From NCBI RefSeq assembly GCF_027923905.1, contig NZ_AP026966.1, positions 2,171,001 through 2,235,000 of the forward strand: 64,000 nucleotides of DNA. The letters run 5' to 3'. This document shows, one piece after another, positions 44,653 to 54,508 of the stretch. The translations under genes were made by a program, and so were the position numbers. The first letter of the stretch is position 1. The number at the start of each line of letters is the position of its first letter. The DNA comes from Massilia varians. GTDB taxonomy: Bacteria; Pseudomonadota; Gammaproteobacteria; Burkholderiales; Burkholderiaceae_D. The notes beneath the pieces were generated by a model. That model saw nothing but the letters and a program-made list of their open reading frames with translations, was not told where the DNA came from and made no database searches.

Positions 44653-45555
44653 ATGAATACGCTGCCTGAATGGACCGACCTGCGTTTCTTCCTGGAGCTG
44701 GCGCGCGCCGGCACCTTGTCGGGCGCCTCGCGCCGGCTGGAAGTGGAACACACGACCGTGGCGCGCCGCATCGACCGGCTCGAGGCCCAGCTCGGTTCGA
44801 CCCTGTTCGACCGCTCGCGCGAAGGCTACGAGCTGACCGAGGTCGGGCGCGCACTGCTGCCCCATGCCGAGGCGATGGAAGGCGCGGCGCTGGCGGCGGC
44901 CGAACAGATCGGCGGGGCCGAGGTGGCGGCGCACGGCGTGGTGCGGCTCGGCGTGCCCGAGGTGTTTGGGGTGCGGGTGGTGGCGCCGCTGCTGGCCAGG
45001 CTCCTGGCCCAGCATCCCGACCTGTCGATCGACCTGCTGGCGCTGCCCAGCTTCGCCAACCTGGCCAACCGCGAGGCCGACCTCGGCGTCACGATGGATG
45101 CCCCCACCACCGGCCGCTACATGGTGACGCGGCTGGCTTCCTTCCACTTCTACCTGTATGCCTCGCCGGGCTACCTGGCCCGGCATCCGACTATCCGCAC
45201 CCAGGCCGACCTGGCCGGCCACGACTTCGTCGATTACGTGCAGGACCGGCTGGCCAGCCGCGAACTGTCCTACCTGAACGAGCTGGGTTTCACGCCGCGG
45301 CGGCGCATGTGCTGCTCGGGCATGACGGCGCAGCTGGAAGCCGCGTCGCTCGGCATGGGCCTGATGATGGCGCCGCCCTATGCGGTGCCCGACAACGGCC
45401 GCCTGGTGCGGGTGCTGCCGGATTTTCACGCCGAGCGCGCATTCTGGCTGGCGGCGCCGACCGACCTGTACCGGCTGCGGCGCGTGAAGGTGGTGTGGAA
45501 CCTGCTGCGCGAATGCGCGGAGAACCATCCGGACCTGTTCGTGGCGGGTGACTGA
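44653..45555 (+). CDS. LysR family transcriptional regulator
   Basis: The 300-residue product has the N-terminal winged helix-turn-helix (residues 1-60) with DLRFFLELARAGTLSGASRRLEV and VARRIDRLEAQLGSTLFDRSREGYELT. A short linker helix and a substrate-binding domain follow (about 90-290) with VVAPLLARLLAQHPDLSIDL. It is divergent from the TonB receptor gene and is the natural regulator of that locus. The GNAT gene follows 4 bp after its stop. Confidence 0.93.
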   Translation: MNTLPEWTDLRFFLELARAGTLSGASRRLEVEHTTVARRIDRLEAQLGSTLFDRSREGYELTEVGRALLPHAEAMEGAALAAAEQIGGAEVAAHGVVRLGVPEVFGVRVVAPLLARLLAQHPDLSIDLLALPSFANLANREADLGVTMDAPTTGRYMVTRLASFHFYLYASPGYLARHPTIRTQADLAGHDFVDYVQDRLASRELSYLNELGFTPRRRMCCSGMTAQLEAASLGMGLMMAPPYAVPDNGRLVRVLPDFHAERAFWLAAPTDLYRLRRVKVVWNLLRECAENHPDLFVAGD

Positions 45556-45559
45556 GAGG

Positions 45560-46093
45560 ATGAACGACATGATCCGGCATTTCCAGCCGCAGGACCGCGA
45601 CGCCGTCAATGCTCTGGCGTGCGCCGCCTTCGCCCAGTACCGGCACGCCTACCAGGACTGGCCCACGTTCAACGAGCGCCTTGCGCGCATGGCCGACCTG
45701 GCAGGCCAGGCCGACCTGATGGTGGCCGAGTCGGCGGGGCAGGTGCTCGGGGCGGTCGTGCACGTCGGCCCGCGCCAGCCGCGCAGTGCGGTCTTTCCCG
45801 AGGACTGGTCGGTGATCCGGATGCTGGTGGTCGCGCCCGCCCATCGTGGCCGGGGCGTCGGGCAGCAGCTGATCGCGGCCTGCCTGCGCTGCGCCCTGCG
45901 TGACCGGTCCCCTGCGGTCGGCCTGCATACCAGTCCCATCATGACGACGGCGCTGCGCCTGTACCTGCACCTGGGCTTCACGCGCGACCGCGCGCTCGAC
46001 CCGATCCACGGCGTGCCCTACGCCCGCCATGTGCTGCCGGCGGCGGGCGTGCAGGCAGCGCTCGGCCGGCTCGCCGGCCCGGCCCGGGGCTAG
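45560..46093 (+). CDS. GNAT family N-acetyltransferase
   Basis: The 177-residue product starts at the ATG at 45560. It has the GNAT core: MIRHFQPQDRDAVNALACAAF at the start, VIRMLVVAPAHRGRGVGQQLI with the acetyl-CoA P-loop RGRGVG, and LYLHLGFTRDRALDPIHGV. The acceptor is unknown. It probably shares a transcript with the LysR gene. Its end overlaps the convergent small membrane protein gene by 4 bp. Confidence 0.88.
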   Translation: MNDMIRHFQPQDRDAVNALACAAFAQYRHAYQDWPTFNERLARMADLAGQADLMVAESAGQVLGAVVHVGPRQPRSAVFPEDWSVIRMLVVAPAHRGRGVGQQLIAACLRCALRDRSPAVGLHTSPIMTTALRLYLHLGFTRDRALDPIHGVPYARHVLPAAGVQAALGRLAGPARG

Positions 46094-46260
46094 ACGCCGC
46101 CCGCTCCATGCAGGAAGCCGCGCACGAAGCTCTCGACGCCGGCGCCGAACCAGAGGCACAGCGCAGCGCCGAGCAGCAGGTTGCGGTTGCTCTTGCGGTA
46201 GCCGAGGACGAGGAGGACCAGGCCGGTGAATTCAAGGAGGTAAGCAAGGACTTCGGTCAT
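46090..46260 (-). CDS. Small membrane protein of unknown function
   Basis: The 56-residue product starts MTEVLAYLLEFTGLVLLVLGYR and has two predicted helices, the second NLLLGAALCLWFGAGVESFV. No family was recognised. It is short, but codon use looks normal and the ATG is preceded by a spaced gene-start region. The product may equally be a non-coding open frame. Confidence 0.5.
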   Translation of the reverse strand: MTEVLAYLLEFTGLVLLVLGYRKSNRNLLLGAALCLWFGAGVESFVRGFLHGAGGV

Positions 46261-46387
46261 GTCGGTGCCGCGGCAGCTTGTTGAAAGGACGCGATTGTAG
46301 CGGCGCGCAGTCGGCCGAAGATGCACACATTTCCACACTATCCGGATCTGCTCGTTGCGGATGACGCGGCCAGGTGACAGGCGTGCG

Positions 46388-46774
46388 TCAGGCAGTGAGT
46401 CCGTTGCGCTCGAGCGTGCGAGCGAGATCGGCGTGAAAGGCCGAGAAGTCCAGCGCCTTTTCGACGAAACCGCAGGCCCCGAGCATGCGGGTGCGCACCT
46501 GGTCCGAACCGCTGCGCGAACTCGACAGGACGATAATGGGAATGTCGGACAGGAAGGGTTTGGAGGAGAGTTCTTTCAGCACTTCGAAGCCATCCACCTT
46601 GGGCAAGGCCAGGTCCAGCAGGATGACGTCGAAGTCGCGGGTTTGGTCCAGTGTTTTCAAGGCTTGTTCGCCATCGGATACCACCGTTACCTGATAGTCG
46701 CTGTCGCAACGCTGCAGCGCGCGCTGGGTCAGCTCCGCATCCAGCGGCAGGTCATCTACGATCAGAACTTTCAT
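46388..46774 (-). CDS. Single-domain response regulator (CheY-like receiver)
   Basis: The 128-residue product is a stand-alone receiver domain. It shows the acidic pair in [15 protein letters not shown], the phosphoacceptor Asp in [18 protein letters not shown], the conserved Ser in [12 protein letters not shown], and a Lys in [11 protein letters not shown]. No kinase lies next to it. It has no output domain, so it probably acts by protein contact or as a phosphate sink. ATG at 46774 is preferred over TTG at 46777. Confidence 0.9.
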   Translation of the reverse strand: MKVLIVDDLPLDAELTQRALQRCDSDYQVTVVSDGEQALKTLDQTRDFDVILLDLALPKVDGFEVLKELSSKPFLSDIPIIVLSSSRSGSDQVRTRMLGACGFVEKALDFSAFHADLARTLERNGLTA

Positions 46775-46843
46775 CAACGGAGTGTACCCGAATTGCGCGA
46801 CTGTGTCGAAAGTTCACATTTTCGCCTGTCCGCCCCGTCCGCC

Positions 46844-47983
46844 TTAGCGTCCCGACCGGAACGGATTGCGCTCGTTCAGTTCGTCCATGTAGTCGTCGAT
46901 CCCGCCTCGTTCCCGCTCCAGGAAGCGCTCGACCGCGTCCGCGAACGAAGGGTGGGCCAGCCAGTGCGCCGACCAGGTGCGGATGGGCAGGAAGCCGCGC
47001 GCCATCTTGTGCTCGCCCTGGGCGCCGCCCTCGAAGGTCCCGATGCCTTGTTCGATGCAGAACTCGAGGGGCTGGTAATAGGCCGCCTCGAAGTGCAGGC
47101 AGGGCACGTGTTCCAGTTCGCCCCAGTAGCGCCCGAACAGCGTGCTCTCGCTGTGGATGACCAGCGAGGCTGCGATGTCGCGCCCGGCGCGCGAGGCGAT
47201 GACGAGCAGGATGTTGCCGGGCATGCTGCTGCCCAAGCGCCGGAAGAAGTCCAGGTTCAGGTAGGGCGTCGAGTAGTGCGCCTTGTAGGTGTGGCGGTAG
47301 CAGCGGTTGAACAGCACCCAGTCGGCGTCGGTCGCGTCGACCCCGCGCACGCGCCGCAGGCTGACGCCCGCTTCGCGCACTTTTCTCCGCTCGGCGCGGA
47401 TGTTCTTGCGCTTTTTCTGTTCGAGGGTGGCCAGGAAGTCTTCGAAAGTGTCATATCCCCCGTTCAGCCAGTGGAACTGCACCCCGCTGCGCAGCATGAA
47501 GCCGGCCTGCTGCAACTGGCGCGCCTGCGCTTCGGGCGGGAACAGCACGTGGGTCGAGGAGACTTCGCTCGCGCCCTGCGTCGCCACCAGCACCTCGACC
47601 AGCGCGGCCCGGGTGGCATCGCTGACCGCCAGCAGGCGCGGACCCGCCACCGGCGTGAACGGGATCGCCGAGAGCAGCTTCGGATAGTACGCGACCCCGT
47701 GCCGGTGATAGGCGTCGGCCCAGGCCCAGTCGAACACGTACTCGCCGTAGGAGTGACCCTTGACGTACAGGGGCAGGGCGGCTGCCAGCCGTTCGCCCTC
47801 GTACAGGACGATGTATTGCGGCTGCCAGCCGGTCTCGGGCGACGCGCTGCCCGATTCGTGCAGCGCGTGCAGGAAGGCATGAGACAGGAAGGGGTTCGGA
47901 TTTTCCTGTGCCGCGACCAGCGCGTCCCACTGCTGTGCGTCAAGCTCGGACAAGGAGGAAACGATATGCGTGCGATAATTCAA
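46844..47983 (-). CDS. FemAB/GNAT-like acyltransferase family protein (DUF482 type)
   Basis: The 379-residue product belongs to the peptidogalycan-biosynthesis/DUF482 group with two GNAT-like folds. Motifs include [39 protein letters not shown], the basic stretch [20 protein letters not shown] and [25 protein letters not shown]. It is thought to transfer an acyl or aminoacyl group, but substrates are unknown. It is divergent from NAD synthetase with about 50 bp between starts. Confidence 0.85.
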   Translation of the reverse strand: MNYRTHIVSSLSELDAQQWDALVAAQENPNPFLSHAFLHALHESGSASPETGWQPQYIVLYEGERLAAALPLYVKGHSYGEYVFDWAWADAYHRHGVAYYPKLLSAIPFTPVAGPRLLAVSDATRAALVEVLVATQGASEVSSTHVLFPPEAQARQLQQAGFMLRSGVQFHWLNGGYDTFEDFLATLEQKKRKNIRAERRKVREAGVSLRRVRGVDATDADWVLFNRCYRHTYKAHYSTPYLNLDFFRRLGSSMPGNILLVIASRAGRDIAASLVIHSESTLFGRYWGELEHVPCLHFEAAYYQPLEFCIEQGIGTFEGGAQGEHKMARGFLPIRTWSAHWLAHPSFADAVERFLERERGGIDDYMDELNERNPFRSGR

Positions 47984-48034
47984 AATGACATCCCTAACGA
48001 ATTGATGAGCGACGACTTCGCGAAAGTCTCACCA

Positions 48035-50083
48035 ATGAACAACCGATTCTTCAATCTCTACACCCACCACTTTGCACGGGTCGCGGTGGCCATCCCGCGC
48101 TGCCGCATCGCCGACCCGGCCTTCAACGTCGGACAGACCCTGACGCTGGCCCGCCAGGCCGCCGACGAAGGCGCCGTGCTGGTGGCCTTTCCCGAGCTGG
48201 GGATCTCGAGCTACAGCTGCGACGACCTGTTCCACCAGCGCGCGCTGCTCGACGCTTGCCTCGCGGGCCTGGCGACGATCATCGAGGCCTCGAAGGCGCT
48301 GCCGCTGGCGCTGGTCGTCGGCCTGCCCCTGAAGGTCAACCACCAGCTCTTCAATTGCGCCGCCGTGGTCGCGAATGGCCGGGTGCTGGGCGTGGTGCCC
48401 AAGAGTTTCCTGCCTAATTATGGCGAGTTTTACGAATCCAGGCAGTTCAGTGCGGCCGATTGCGCGGCGGTCGAGCAAATCGACCTGTTCGGCGCGCAGG
48501 TGCCGTTCGGCCCGAACCTGCTGTTCGAGATCGAGAACCTGCCCTTGTTCCGGTTCCATGTCGAGATCTGCGAAGACGTCTGGGTGCCGATTCCGCCGTC
48601 CTCGTTCGCGGCGATGGCCGGCGCCACGGTGCTGGTCAACCTCTCGGCCTCGAACGTCGTGGTGGGCAAGAGCGGCTACCGCCACCAGCTGGTGAGCCAG
48701 CAGTCGGCGCGCTGCCTGGCGGCCTACCTCTACACCTCGGCCGGTTTCGGCGAGTCGAGCAACGACATGGCCTGGGACGGTCAGTCGCTCATCTACGAGA
48801 AGGGCGAGCTGCTGGCCGAATCGGAACGCTTCAGCCAGGACTCGCACCTGATCTGCGCCGACGTCGACCTCGACCGCCTGTCGAACGAGCGCATGCACGC
48901 GACCACCTTCGCGCAGTCGGTGCGCCGCCACGCGGACGAGGTGTCCAAGTTCCGCCTCGTGCAGTTCAGGATCGCATTGCCGCTCGAGCGCGACCTGCCC
49001 CTGGGCCGCGCCGTCGAGCGCTTCCCCTACGTGCCTGCCGACCAGGCGCGCCGGGACGAGCGCTGCACCGAGGTCTACAACATCCAGGTGCAGGCCTTGA
49101 TCCAGCGCCTGTCGAGCACCGGTATCAAGAAGGTCGTCATCGGCGTGTCGGGCGGCCTCGACTCGACCCATGCGCTGCTGGTCTGCGCCAAGGCCATGGA
49201 CCGCCTTGGCCTGCCGCGCACCAACATCCTGGCCTATACGATGCCGGGCTTCGCCACCAGCGAGCGCACGCTCAAGCAGGCCAACGCGCTGATGGCGGCG
49301 GTCGGCTGCAGCGCCCAGCTGATCGACATCCGCCCGAGCTGCATCCAGATGCTCAAGGACCTCGGCCACCCCTACGTGGAGGGCAAGGCGGAGTACGACA
49401 TCACGTTCGAGAACGTGCAGGCGGGCGAGCGCACCAACCACCTGTTCCGCCTGGCGAATTTCCACAACGGGATCGTGATCGGCACCGGCGACCTGTCCGA
49501 ACTGGCGCTGGGCTGGTGCACCTATGGCGTGGGCGACCACATGTCGCACTACAACGTCAATGCGAGTGTGCCGAAGACCCTGATCTCCTACCTGGTGCGC
49601 TGGGTGGCCGAGACCGGTGCGGTGGTCGAGAACGGCGCGCAGGTGCTGCTCGATATCCTCGACACCGAAATCAGCCCGGAACTGGTGCCGGGCGGAGACA
49701 AGGACGGCAAGCCGGCCCAGAAAACCGAGGACAGCATTGGCCCCTACGAGCTGCAGGACTTCAACCTGTACTACACGATCCGCTACGGCTTCAAGCCGAG
49801 CAAGGTGGCGTACCTGGCCTGGAGCGCCTGGCACGACCGCGAGCAGGGCCGGTGGCCGAACGCGGCCACCGTGCGCAACCAGTACGAGCTCGGTGCGATC
49901 AAGAAGAACCTGGGCATCTTCCTGTGGCGCTTCTTCAAGACCAGCCAGTTCAAGCGCACCTGCGTGCCCAACGGACCCAAGGTCGGCAACGGCGGCTCGC
50001 TGTCCCCGCGCGGCGACTGGCGCGCGCCCTCGGACGCCGAGGCAACCGTGTGGATGGACGACCTCGAGAACATTCCCGACTAA
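48035..50083 (+). CDS. nadE: Glutamine-dependent NAD synthetase
   Basis: The 682-residue enzyme converts nicotinate adenine dinucleotide to NAD using glutamine. The N-terminal nitrilase domain has the triad Glu54 ([10 protein letters not shown]), Lys123 (VVPKSFLPN) and Cys179 (VEICEDVW). The C-terminal synthetase domain has the ATP P-loop [13 protein letters not shown] near residue 371, and [27 protein letters not shown]. The ATG at 48035 matches the family start; an upstream ATG at 48005 is in frame. The glnB-type PII gene follows 26 bp later. The long open frame extending upstream over the opposite-strand genes is not coding. Confidence 0.93.
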   Translation: MNNRFFNLYTHHFARVAVAIPRCRIADPAFNVGQTLTLARQAADEGAVLVAFPELGISSYSCDDLFHQRALLDACLAGLATIIEASKALPLALVVGLPLKVNHQLFNCAAVVANGRVLGVVPKSFLPNYGEFYESRQFSAADCAAVEQIDLFGAQVPFGPNLLFEIENLPLFRFHVEICEDVWVPIPPSSFAAMAGATVLVNLSASNVVVGKSGYRHQLVSQQSARCLAAYLYTSAGFGESSNDMAWDGQSLIYEKGELLAESERFSQDSHLICADVDLDRLSNERMHATTFAQSVRRHADEVSKFRLVQFRIALPLERDLPLGRAVERFPYVPADQARRDERCTEVYNIQVQALIQRLSSTGIKKVVIGVSGGLDSTHALLVCAKAMDRLGLPRTNILAYTMPGFATSERTLKQANALMAAVGCSAQLIDIRPSCIQMLKDLGHPYVEGKAEYDITFENVQAGERTNHLFRLANFHNGIVIGTGDLSELALGWCTYGVGDHMSHYNVNASVPKTLISYLVRWVAETGAVVENGAQVLLDILDTEISPELVPGGDKDGKPAQKTEDSIGPYELQDFNLYYTIRYGFKPSKVAYLAWSAWHDREQGRWPNAATVRNQYELGAIKKNLGIFLWRFFKTSQFKRTCVPNGPKVGNGGSLSPRGDWRAPSDAEATVWMDDLENIPD

Positions 50084-50097
50084 ACCCTGTTTTTTAG

Positions 50098-50448
<351 letters not shown>

Positions 50449-50549
50449 GGCATGCTCCAGGTTCGCTGCCGTTGTAGGTCTATTCTTGCTTGACGAGAAG
50501 CCGCGCGCCCAATCGGGTCGCGCTGGAACTGAGCTATTATGCATAAAAA

Positions 50550-50578
50550 TTGTCTAAGTGGCATGTTTTGTGTTGTAA
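50550..50578 (+). promoter_or_regulatory. Candidate promoter of the kaiC-like gene
   Basis: TTGTCT (50550-50555) and TTGTAA (50573-50578) are spaced by 17 bp, about 30 bp before the ATG at 50612. It is a weak sigma-70-like match. Confidence 0.3.
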
Positions 50579-50611
50579 CTCGCTCTACCGACCAACAACA
50601 GAGAGAACGAC

Positions 50612-52090
50612 ATGAGCGACCTGGAAAAAATCCATACCGGCATCCCCGAGCTCGACATGGTCTTGCGCGGCGGCTTGCCGAAACAGCGTATTCACCTGGT
50701 CGAGGGCCGTCCCGGCACCGGCAAGACCACGATTGGCCTGCGCTTCCTGATCGACGGCGCGGAAAAGGGCGAGAAGTGCCTGTACATCTCGCTGTCCGAG
50801 ACGGTCGAGGAACTGCGCGCCACCGCGACCAGCCATGGCTGGTCGCTGGACGGCATCGTGCTGCGCGAAGTGGTGCCGGCGGAAGCCCAGCTCGGGCGCC
50901 AGCAAAGCGTGCTGTTCCCGTCCGAGGTCGAACTGGGCCAGACCATCTCGGCGATCACCGAGGCGGTGCTGGAAACGGCGCCGAGCCGGGTGGTGATCGA
51001 TTCGATGTCGGAACTGCGCATGGTCGCCGACGACCCGATGCGCTACCGGCGCCAGATCGTCGCCCTGAAGCGCTTCCTGCTGGGGCAGAACTGCACCACG
51101 CTCTTGATGGACGACCTGACCGACGAACCGCGCCAGTACGACCTGCAAGGCACGGTGCACGGCGTGATCACGCTGGAGCAGCGCGAACGCGAATTCGGCG
51201 CGGCGCGCCGGCGCCTGCGGGTGGTCAAGATGCGCGGCGCCGAGTTCCAGAGCGGCTGGCACGATTTCGCCATCACCGAGCGCGAGGTGTACGTGTTTCC
51301 CAGCCTGATCGCGGACGAGCACAAGGGCGAGCGCACCCGCGATACGATCACCAGCGAGATCCCGGCCCTGGACGCGATGCTGGGCGGCGGCCTGATGCGC
51401 GGCACCTCGGTGATGATCCTCGGGCCCACCGGGGTCGGCAAGTCCTCGCTGGCCCTGCAGTACGCCAACGTGGCGGCCGACCGCAACGAGCACGTCGCCT
51501 ACTTCGCCTTCGATGAGTCCCGGGAAACCCTGATCGACCGGGCCAACGGCCTGTCGATGCGCGCCGCCGATGCGATCGGCAACGGCACCATTTACTGGGA
51601 GCGCATCAATCCTTCGCGCATCTCGCCGGGAGAATTCATCTGGAAGGTGCGGCGCCAGGTCGAGGACCACGGCGCGGCCGTGGTCGTGATCGACAGCCTG
51701 AATTCCTATCTCGAGACCATGCACGAGGAAAAGGCGCTTATGCTGCAGATGCACGAGCTGCTCAGCTACCTGTCGCACCAGGGCGTGCTGTCGATCCTGA
51801 TCGTGGGCCAGAGCGGCCTGCTCGACAACGTGGGCGACCCGCTTGACATCGCCTTCATCAGCGACACCGTGATCCTGATGCGCTATTTCGAGGCCGAAGG
51901 CGAAGTGCGCAAGGCGATCTCGATCGTCAAGAAGCGTCCCGGGCGCCATGAAAGCAGCATCCGCGAGTTTTCCCTCACCAGCGCCGGTGTCGCGGTCGGC
52001 CCGCAGCTGGGCGCGCTGGAGGGCGTGCTGACCGGCGTGCCGCGCAGCGCGCCGGACGAGTCGGCCCCGCCGCCGGTGCAGCATGACTGA
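50612..52090 (+). CDS. KaiC-like double RecA-domain ATPase
   Basis: The 492-residue product has CI and CII domains. The Walker A loops are GRPGTGKTT (about 31-39) and GPTGVGKSS (about 271-279). Catalytic Glu residues are Glu63 (SLSETVEE) and Glu302 (FAFDES). The family segments TGIPELDMVLRGGLPKQR, IPALDAMLGGGLMRGT and HESSIREFSL are clear. The positions equivalent to cyanobacterial phosphosites Ser431 and Thr432 are Ala414 and Phe415, and that of Thr426 is Asp409. KaiA and KaiB genes are absent. It overlaps the hybrid kinase gene by 8 bp. A circadian role is unlikely; signal relay is inferred. Confidence 0.9.
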   Translation: MSDLEKIHTGIPELDMVLRGGLPKQRIHLVEGRPGTGKTTIGLRFLIDGAEKGEKCLYISLSETVEELRATATSHGWSLDGIVLREVVPAEAQLGRQQSVLFPSEVELGQTISAITEAVLETAPSRVVIDSMSELRMVADDPMRYRRQIVALKRFLLGQNCTTLLMDDLTDEPRQYDLQGTVHGVITLEQREREFGAARRRLRVVKMRGAEFQSGWHDFAITEREVYVFPSLIADEHKGERTRDTITSEIPALDAMLGGGLMRGTSVMILGPTGVGKSSLALQYANVAADRNEHVAYFAFDESRETLIDRANGLSMRAADAIGNGTIYWERINPSRISPGEFIWKVRRQVEDHGAAVVVIDSLNSYLETMHEEKALMLQMHELLSYLSHQGVLSILIVGQSGLLDNVGDPLDIAFISDTVILMRYFEAEGEVRKAISIVKKRPGRHESSIREFSLTSAGVAVGPQLGALEGVLTGVPRSAPDESAPPPVQHD

Positions 52091-53750
52091 CCCGCGCCAG
52101 CCCGGCGCCAGCGTGGTCGCCGCCATCTGCGCGCCCTTCGGCTACGACGAACAGGCGCTGGCCGGCCTGCTGGCGGAGTGGGGCGCGCAGGCGCGGCCCT
52201 GTGCCGACGGCGCGCAGCTGGCCGCCGCGGTGGCCGACCCCGGCGTCTGGCTGCTGCTGCTGACCGACGACGCCCTGGAGACGCATGCCACGCCGCTGGC
52301 CGCGGCGCTGCAGGCCCAGCCCGCATGGTCGGACATGCCGCTGATCGTGCTCAGCGCACAGGCGGGCAGCGGCGGCTCGCACCTGCAATGGAACTTCCTG
52401 CGCCAGTTCGCGAATATCACGGTGCTGGGGCGGCCGGGTTCCGCCAACGTCCTGCGCAGCGCCTTCGACGCCGCCTGCCGGGCGCGCGCCTGGCAGTACA
52501 CGGTGCGCGACCAGATGCAGACCCTGTCGGGCGCGGCCACGCTGCTGGAGCAGCGGGTGCTGGAACGCACCGCCGAACTGGTCGCCGAAACCGAAACCCG
52601 CAAGCGCGTCGAGAGCGCCCTGAACGAGGCGCGCAAGCTGGAAGCGATCGGGCGGCTCACCGGCGGCGTGGCCCATGACTTCAACAACCTGCTGCAGGTG
52701 ATCCAGGGCTCGACCACCCTGCTGCCGCTGGTCGAGCCGGGCGGCGAACGCTGGCAGCGCGCCCTGCATGCGATCCAGCGCGCGGCCTCGCGTGGCGCCA
52801 AGCTGACCCACCAGCTGCTTGCCTTCGGACGGCGCCAGGCATTGAGCGGGGGCGCGCTCGACATCGCGCGCCAGCTCGACGAGATGCAGGACCTGCTGCA
52901 GCAGTCGCTGCGCGAACGGATCGCGCTGCGACTGGAGGTCGAACCGGGCCTGTGGCTGGCCGATGCCGACCTGACGCAGCTCGAGGTGGCGCTGCTCAAC
53001 CTGGCCGTCAACGCCAAGGACGCGATGCCGGACGGCGGCGCGGTGACCATCCAGGCCCGCAATCTCGGCCTGCCGTCGCCGGACTTGCCGCAACTGGAGT
53101 TGAGCGGCGAGTTCGTCTGGCTCACCGTGCTCGATACCGGCGCCGGCATGGCGCCCGAGGTGGCGCGCCAGGCCTTCGATCCCTTCTTCACCACCAAGCC
53201 GGTCGGCGCCGGCACCGGCCTGGGCTTGAGCCAGGTGTACGGCTTCGCCAAGCAGTCGGGCGGCACCGCCTGGATCGACAGCTCGCCGCAAGGGACGAAG
53301 GTGTCGATCCTGCTGCCGCGCAGCACGGCGCACAGGGTCGAGGACAAGGACGAGCCGGACAGCACGGCGCCGCTGGTGTCGGGCGCGCGCGTGCTGTACG
53401 TCGAGGACGACGACGAAGTGGCCGACACCACCATGGAGCTTCTCGAGAACCTGGGCTGCGAGGTCAAGCTGGCGCGCGACGCCGCGCAGGCGCTGCAGCA
53501 TCCGCTGGGCGGCTTCGACCTGCTGTTCTCGGACGTGGTCATGCCGGGCGCGATGGACGGCATCGGCCTGGCGCGCCAGGTGCGCGCGCTCTATCCGGAG
53601 ATGCCGATCCTGCTGGCGAGCGGCTATGTGCTGGCCCCCGAGCGCCTGCAGGGCCTGCATATCACCGTCCTGGCCAAGCCGTACACGCAGGAGGAGCTGC
53701 GCAAGGCACTGGCGCGGCTGCTGTCCGCGCGCGGGGAGCGGGGCGGCTAG
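52083..53750 (+). CDS. Hybrid histidine kinase with pseudo-receiver N-terminus, coupled to the KaiC-like gene
   Basis: The 555-residue cytoplasmic product has four parts. Residues 1-135 are a degenerate receiver-like domain (AAICAPFGYDEQALAGLL, VWLLLLTDDALE). A coiled coil with ERTAELVAETETRKR follows (about 150-180). The kinase has the H-box GGVAHDFNNLLQVI (His198) and HATPase with NLAVNAKDAMPDGG and GTGLGLSQVYG. The C-terminal receiver has acceptor Asp484 in DLLFSDVVMPGAMDG. No membrane segment is present. It overlaps the KaiC-like gene by 8 bp, which strongly suggests a common pathway. Confidence 0.9.
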   Translation: MTDPRQPGASVVAAICAPFGYDEQALAGLLAEWGAQARPCADGAQLAAAVADPGVWLLLLTDDALETHATPLAAALQAQPAWSDMPLIVLSAQAGSGGSHLQWNFLRQFANITVLGRPGSANVLRSAFDAACRARAWQYTVRDQMQTLSGAATLLEQRVLERTAELVAETETRKRVESALNEARKLEAIGRLTGGVAHDFNNLLQVIQGSTTLLPLVEPGGERWQRALHAIQRAASRGAKLTHQLLAFGRRQALSGGALDIARQLDEMQDLLQQSLRERIALRLEVEPGLWLADADLTQLEVALLNLAVNAKDAMPDGGAVTIQARNLGLPSPDLPQLELSGEFVWLTVLDTGAGMAPEVARQAFDPFFTTKPVGAGTGLGLSQVYGFAKQSGGTAWIDSSPQGTKVSILLPRSTAHRVEDKDEPDSTAPLVSGARVLYVEDDDEVADTTMELLENLGCEVKLARDAAQALQHPLGGFDLLFSDVVMPGAMDGIGLARQVRALYPEMPILLASGYVLAPERLQGLHITVLAKPYTQEELRKALARLLSARGERGG

Positions 53751-54352
53751 CGCCCCATCCGCAAATCGAACTTCCAGGTAAGCAGGCGCAGCCCGCTGAT
53801 GAACAGGGCGCTCGACCACAGCGCGAAGTCGGGCTCCACGCCGTACTTGCCCATCATGAGATACAGCCAGTTGCCGAGGAAGGCGCAGATCGCATAGGGC
53901 TTGCCGTCGCGGAACACCATCGGCACCTCGTTGCAGACGATGTCGCGCAGCACGCCGCCGAAGATCCCGGTGATCACCCCCATCATCGAGGCGATGAACA
54001 GCGGCATGCCGGCCGCCAGCGCGGCGGACACGCCGGCCACGGAGAACAGGCCCAGGCCCACCGCGTCGGCGATCACGATCAGGCGTTCCGAGACGATGTG
54101 GCGCAGGGTGCGGATCACGGGGGAGGCGACCAGCGCCAGCACGAAGATCAGGATCGCGTATTCCTGGTGGATGACCCAGAACAGGGGACGGCGGTCGAGC
54201 AGGATGTCGCGCAGGGTGCCGCCGCCGAAGGCGGTGATGAAGGCCACCGTGAAGACGCCCACCAGGTCCATGCGCTTGCGGCGCGCTTCGATGAAGCCGG
54301 AGAAGGCGCCGACCAGGATCGCCATGATTTCGATGAACTTGATGAGGGTCAT
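53747..54352 (-). CDS. Trimeric intracellular cation channel family protein (UPF0126)
   Basis: The 201-residue product has seven predicted helices in two related halves. Each half carries the hallmark glycine-rich motif, FGGGTLRDILLDR and FGGVLRDIVCNEVP. Proteins of this family (YadS/YicG-like) form TRIC-type channels. The start at 54352 gives MTLIKFIEIMAILVG. Its end overlaps the end of the hybrid kinase gene by 4 bp tail to tail. Confidence 0.88.
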   Translation of the reverse strand: MTLIKFIEIMAILVGAFSGFIEARRKRMDLVGVFTVAFITAFGGGTLRDILLDRRPLFWVIHQEYAILIFVLALVASPVIRTLRHIVSERLIVIADAVGLGLFSVAGVSAALAAGMPLFIASMMGVITGIFGGVLRDIVCNEVPMVFRDGKPYAICAFLGNWLYLMMGKYGVEPDFALWSSALFISGLRLLTWKFDLRMGR

Positions 54353-54407
54353 GCGGTAATGAAGAGCGGACAGTGTTGCTAGACTACCATGCCGCTCTAC
54401 ATTTTCG

Positions 54408-54508
54408 GTAGGGTGGTCGGCTCCGCCGACCGCGCGTTCAGCTCCGGCAAGCACGGCCACAGCGCGTCCGGGAGTTGGACGCGCGCACGGCGAAGCCGTG
54501 CACCCTAC
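54408..54508. repeat. GTAGGGTGG-type inverted-repeat element, copy 4
   Basis: This 101-bp element (GTAGGGTGGTCGGCTCCG... ending GCCGTGCACCCTAC) is the same length as copy 1 and clearly homologous to it across its whole length, including the core CAGCGC-TCCG block. Its last bases supply the TAG stop codon (54505-54507) of the bacteriophytochrome gene. Confidence 0.85.

Noticed and set aside
46355..50083. A 1242-codon plus-strand open frame running through the response regulator and FemAB-like genes into nadE
   Set aside because: Only the part from about 48005/48035 has NadE motifs. The upstream part is the complement of well-supported minus-strand genes and is an artefact of high GC.
50612..53750. 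A true circadian clock system
   Set aside because: KaiA and KaiB are missing and the phosphorylation sites of KaiC are not conserved, so only KaiC-like signalling is supported.
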